From: Parvularculaceae bacterium
Lineage (GTDB): Bacteria; Pseudomonadota; Alphaproteobacteria; Caulobacterales; Parvularculaceae
Direction of reading: 5' to 3'
Assembly (NCBI GenBank): GCA_027080545.1
Contig: JALWRV010000303.1
Location: 1 to 15,358 of the forward strand
DNA: 15,358 nt
The notes beneath the pieces are model-generated. The model ran no database searches, had not been told where the DNA came from, and was given only the letters and a program-made list of their open reading frames with translations. The position numbers were made by a program, and so were the translations under genes. Shown here in pieces: positions 12,829 to 15,358 of this stretch (the stretch's first letter is position 1; each line of letters starts with the position of its first letter).

Positions 12829-15210
12829 TTAAATCATGGTTTGGGTGCTGCCATCCCACGGGCGGTCGTCAGCGCGCCGACCAGCAATTTTATTTTCCTT
12901 GGCTTCGGCTATGCGTTTTTCAAACATTTCTACATAATATTGATTGGTGCCCGGAATATCTTTTAATTGCGCAAGGTAGGCGTTGGCGGCATCAAATTCA
13001 CCGGAGCGCCAAGCGATAATAAGGGCGCGTTGGGTTTCGGCCAGTTCACGAAAAGCACGGCTGGCTTTCAAGAACGGATTACCCACCAGCCCATAGATGG
13101 GCGAGATTTGTGGATCGTCATTGATGCGCAAAATATCTAAATCTAGAAAGGCATAATGGTGACGCATGGCCATATAGACGGTTTCATCACAGATGATGGC
13201 CGGGCCATAAAGACGTGAACGCGAGCGCAAATGCCCCGCCAGAGCAACCGGCGCACCGACCACTGAATAGCGGTTGCGGGTACCCTTGCCCACAGGGCCC
13301 GCATAGCAAACATCGCTGGTGATGCCGATTTCGATAAAGCCTTGCTCGAAGGCGCTTTCTTCTTGAGCTACTTTGGCGCGGGTGCCGCTGGCCAGCATCG
13401 ACATTTCCACATCTTGGCTGAGGGCGACCATTGCATCGATCATTTCCAAAGCGCAGGCGCAGGCCCGTTCGATATGGTGGCTGTTTTCTTCGGGCACATT
13501 CCAATAGCCAAGGAGCCGGCCATCTTCGCCATGATCGACGGTGCCGCCATGATCGAGAATGGTGCGGCGTAATTTGTCATTGGATTGGGCAACGAAATGG
13601 ATGAAATCATTAGGGCGGTCGACAAATTGTGCCATGGCGCGCTCTGGTAAGCGCACCGCACAGGACAAAACCGTGACCTGACGTCGCGTGCCTTGCAGTA
13701 ATTCAGTGCCTTTGGGCCGACCAATATGGCGCATGGTGTTGGTGGGCAAGGCCCCGTGAAAGGCGCCGCGCAAATGATCATCGCGAATGATCGAATTGGC
13801 AAAATGGGTCACCACCATGGAAACAGGCACCAACAACACGGCTAAAATAGCCGGAAGAAGATCAAAAAGTTGCAGGCTGGAATAGAATAGGAGCCAGTCG
13901 ACCACCAGAAGGACAATAGAGGTGGTAAGAATGATCGCAGTAGCAATGGCGGGGCGCAAAACTAGGGCAACAAAAATTGCTGCGACCCCAAATAATATGA
14001 CCAGAGCGGCCTCGAGAAAGCCCGCCCAAGGGGGGCGGATGGGGGCCACACCGGACAAGAGTTGGTCGCTCATCAAGGCATCAATTTCAGTTTTGGTCAA
14101 AACAGCATTGGCGGTGCGCACCTTGGCATCACTGGTGACCGATTGGCCGATGATAACAATTTTACCATCTAAAGCCCCTGTCCAGTTTTGACCGGTAGAC
14201 AAAAGGCGCCATGCAGGGATGGTGGTTAGTTGGGTTTGGCGCGGGGGATAGAAGCGCACAGAATTTGTTTGATCGAGAGGAAATTTGCGCTCGCCAAGGC
14301 GCAAGACCGAAAGTTTTTTCCCGGCTAGAGAGGATCGGCTATCATGGGGAATTAACATCGCTTGGGGTTGTTGCATCAGGGCAATAGCCAGTGCGGTGGC
14401 GGGCAAGGCGCGGTCATAGGCATTCCAAACCGGGGGGAGACGCCTGAACTTTTGATCCTTGTCGAGAGGCAAGGCGGCAATCGACGGTTGAGCCGTTGCG
14501 GCTAAGGTCGCATTTAGGCCACCAGAGGTTTTAACAGTTGATAAGGCAACGGAGATATCCTGTTCGCCAGAAGAAGGCGTGCTCAACCATTGTTGCCTCG
14601 TGGAAGGTTGGTTGAGGCGGGTGCGCACCAGATGGACCACTTCGGCCCAATCATCGCGGGACTGACCGGCGATGCTAATCACAGCCGGGCCTTCCTTCAA
14701 GGCGGCCGCCAAAGCGACATCATTGGTGGGCAGCGCGGCAATGGTTTTGATCAAGGCGCTGGCGGCTTCTTCGCTGGTTTCATGGGTGCTGTCGATGGCC
14801 CCGTTCGATGTGTCATTGGGGGCGTTGGTGTTTTGCGGTTGCAACCAATATTTGGCGACAATGTCGGGGCTAAGGGGATCCGGTCCATCGACAGGTATGG
14901 TTAGGGCCACGCCTTCGGCACCTGCTTGTTGGGAAACCTCAACCAGCCGCGCCAGCATGGTGCGTGGCCATGGCCACGGGCCAATATGGGTGAGGCTTTC
15001 CGCATCTATGTCGATGAGGACATAATTGTCGAGATGGGCGGTGCTGGCGGCGCGGGGGTTCAGACGCGCAAAGCCGTCAAACAATCCGTCTCGAGGATGA
15101 TTGCCAATCGCTTGTGCTGTGAGCAGCGCATAGGCAGCCAAGACCAAACATAAGAGTGTTGGTACAATGATGAGTGAGCGACTTTTTCCCGCTAATTGCT
15201 TTTCCAGCAT
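12829..15210 (-). CDS. CHASE2 sensor protein with degenerate class III adenylate/guanylate cyclase domain
   Basis: A 793-residue inner-membrane protein. Order: membrane helix (about 12-34), extracytoplasmic CHASE2 sensor (about 35-395; VLIDIDAESLTHIGPWPWPR, GKIVIIGQSV), three membrane helices (about 399-475), cytoplasmic cyclase-like domain (about 508-690) and a helical tail ending in DRPWDGSTQTM. The cyclase fold is recognisable (RRQVTVLSCAV, HGGTVDHGEDGRLLGYWNVP, RNRYSVVGAPVALAGHL), but key residues are changed. A518 sits where the first metal-binding Asp is expected, H560 replaces the Lys, G564 replaces the second metal Asp (D563 is adjacent), and A656 and H660 replace the transition-state Asn and Arg. 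It is therefore probably inactive as a cyclase, and may signal by binding or dimerisation. A polar insertion (about 123-155) interrupts CHASE2. ATG at 15210 has GGGG about 10 bases upstream. The frame is intact, arguing against a pseudogene. Confidence 0.9.
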   Translation of the reverse strand: MLEKQLAGKSRSLIIVPTLLCLVLAAYALLTAQAIGNHPRDGLFDGFARLNPRAASTAHLDNYVLIDIDAESLTHIGPWPWPRTMLARLVEVSQQAGAEGVALTIPVDGPDPLSPDIVAKYWLQPQNTNAPNDTSNGAIDSTHETSEEAASALIKTIAALPTNDVALAAALKEGPAVISIAGQSRDDWAEVVHLVRTRLNQPSTRQQWLSTPSSGEQDISVALSTVKTSGGLNATLAATAQPSIAALPLDKDQKFRRLPPVWNAYDRALPATALAIALMQQPQAMLIPHDSRSSLAGKKLSVLRLGERKFPLDQTNSVRFYPPRQTQLTTIPAWRLLSTGQNWTGALDGKIVIIGQSVTSDAKVRTANAVLTKTEIDALMSDQLLSGVAPIRPPWAGFLEAALVILFGVAAIFVALVLRPAIATAIILTTSIVLLVVDWLLFYSSLQLFDLLPAILAVLLVPVSMVVTHFANSIIRDDHLRGAFHGALPTNTMRHIGRPKGTELLQGTRRQVTVLSCAVRLPERAMAQFVDRPNDFIHFVAQSNDKLRRTILDHGGTVDHGEDGRLLGYWNVPEENSHHIERACACALEMIDAMVALSQDVEMSMLASGTRAKVAQEESAFEQGFIEIGITSDVCYAGPVGKGTRNRYSVVGAPVALAGHLRSRSRLYGPAIICDETVYMAMRHHYAFLDLDILRINDDPQISPIYGLVGNPFLKASRAFRELAETQRALIIAWRSGEFDAANAYLAQLKDIPGTNQYYVEMFEKRIAEAKENKIAGRRADDRPWDGSTQTMI

Positions 15211-15358
15211 AAAAGCATTTCCCCTGTACAGTCTGACTATATGCCCAAAATGGCACAGTTACTGCAATCTATCGTGAATCGTTACGCAATACTTAACAAT
15301 TTTTGTGCCGTGCAGACCTGAAATATTGAAAAAAACGCCTATCGACAATGAATTAGCC
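15211..15358 (-). promoter_or_regulatory. Upstream region of the CHASE2 gene
   Basis: These 148 AT-rich bases to the window edge hold no gene. Read on the minus strand, TTGCAG (15267-15262) and TATAGT (15241-15236) resemble -35/-10 elements but with a 20-base gap, so the promoter is only tentative. A short inverted repeat TGCC/GGCA (15242-15255) lies between them. Confidence 0.25.

Noticed and set aside
14590..14904. Plus-strand open frames of about 100 residues inside the CHASE2 gene
   Set aside because: Shadow frames over a strong, conserved minus-strand coding region.
15211..15358. Start of another gene at the right edge
   Set aside because: No start codon with a credible ribosome site and open frame reaching the edge was found.

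Overview
The window comes from the chromosome of an alphaproteobacterium. The evidence is the mreB-mreC-mreD-mrdA-rodA gene order, alphaproteobacterial-looking protein sequences throughout, a CHASE2/cyclase-type protein and moderate GC with many G-tracts. The order or genus cannot be fixed from sequence alone. I see no tRNA, rRNA, CRISPR array, insertion sequence, integrase or attachment site. This reads as core chromosome with small accessory modules at each side.

Layout from left to right: (1) 1-1090, minus strand: a bufferin-type metallophore locus with bufA (DUF2282 precursor peptide with signal sequence and four cysteines) followed by bufB (DUF692 iron enzyme), which is cut by the left edge. 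(2) 1091-1610: a 520-base divergent intergenic region holding several stem-loops, one terminator-like hairpin with no protein gene upstream of it, and a run of G-tracts ahead of mreB. (3) 1611-7328, plus strand: the five-gene cell elongation operon mreB, mreC, mreD, mrdA (PBP2), rodA, with overlapping or nearly touching genes after mreC. MreB filaments, the MreC/MreD membrane link, the RodA glycosyltransferase and the PBP2 transpeptidase together build lateral cell-wall peptidoglycan. (4) 7364-7756, minus: a small stand-alone HPt phosphotransfer protein, convergent with rodA. (5) 7882-9459, plus: a sodium-dependent (NSS family) transporter, ending at a strong symmetrical terminator shared with (6) the minus-strand proline iminopeptidase gene pip (9528-10478). 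(7) 10714-11418, plus: an unrecognised lipoprotein. (8) 11597-12808, plus: an MFS transporter of the PPP/HcaT-like type. (9) 12829-15210, minus: a large CHASE2 protein with a class III cyclase-like domain whose catalytic residues are mostly replaced. (10) 15211-15358: its upstream region.

The most notable points are the bufferin genes beside the elongasome operon, the apparently dead cyclase domain in an otherwise intact CHASE2 receptor, and a possible small RNA or structured leader between bufA and mreB. I found no clear evidence of a wholly new multi-gene system. The bufferin module belongs to a family characterised only recently, and the degenerate CHASE2 protein is the best candidate for undescribed biology.
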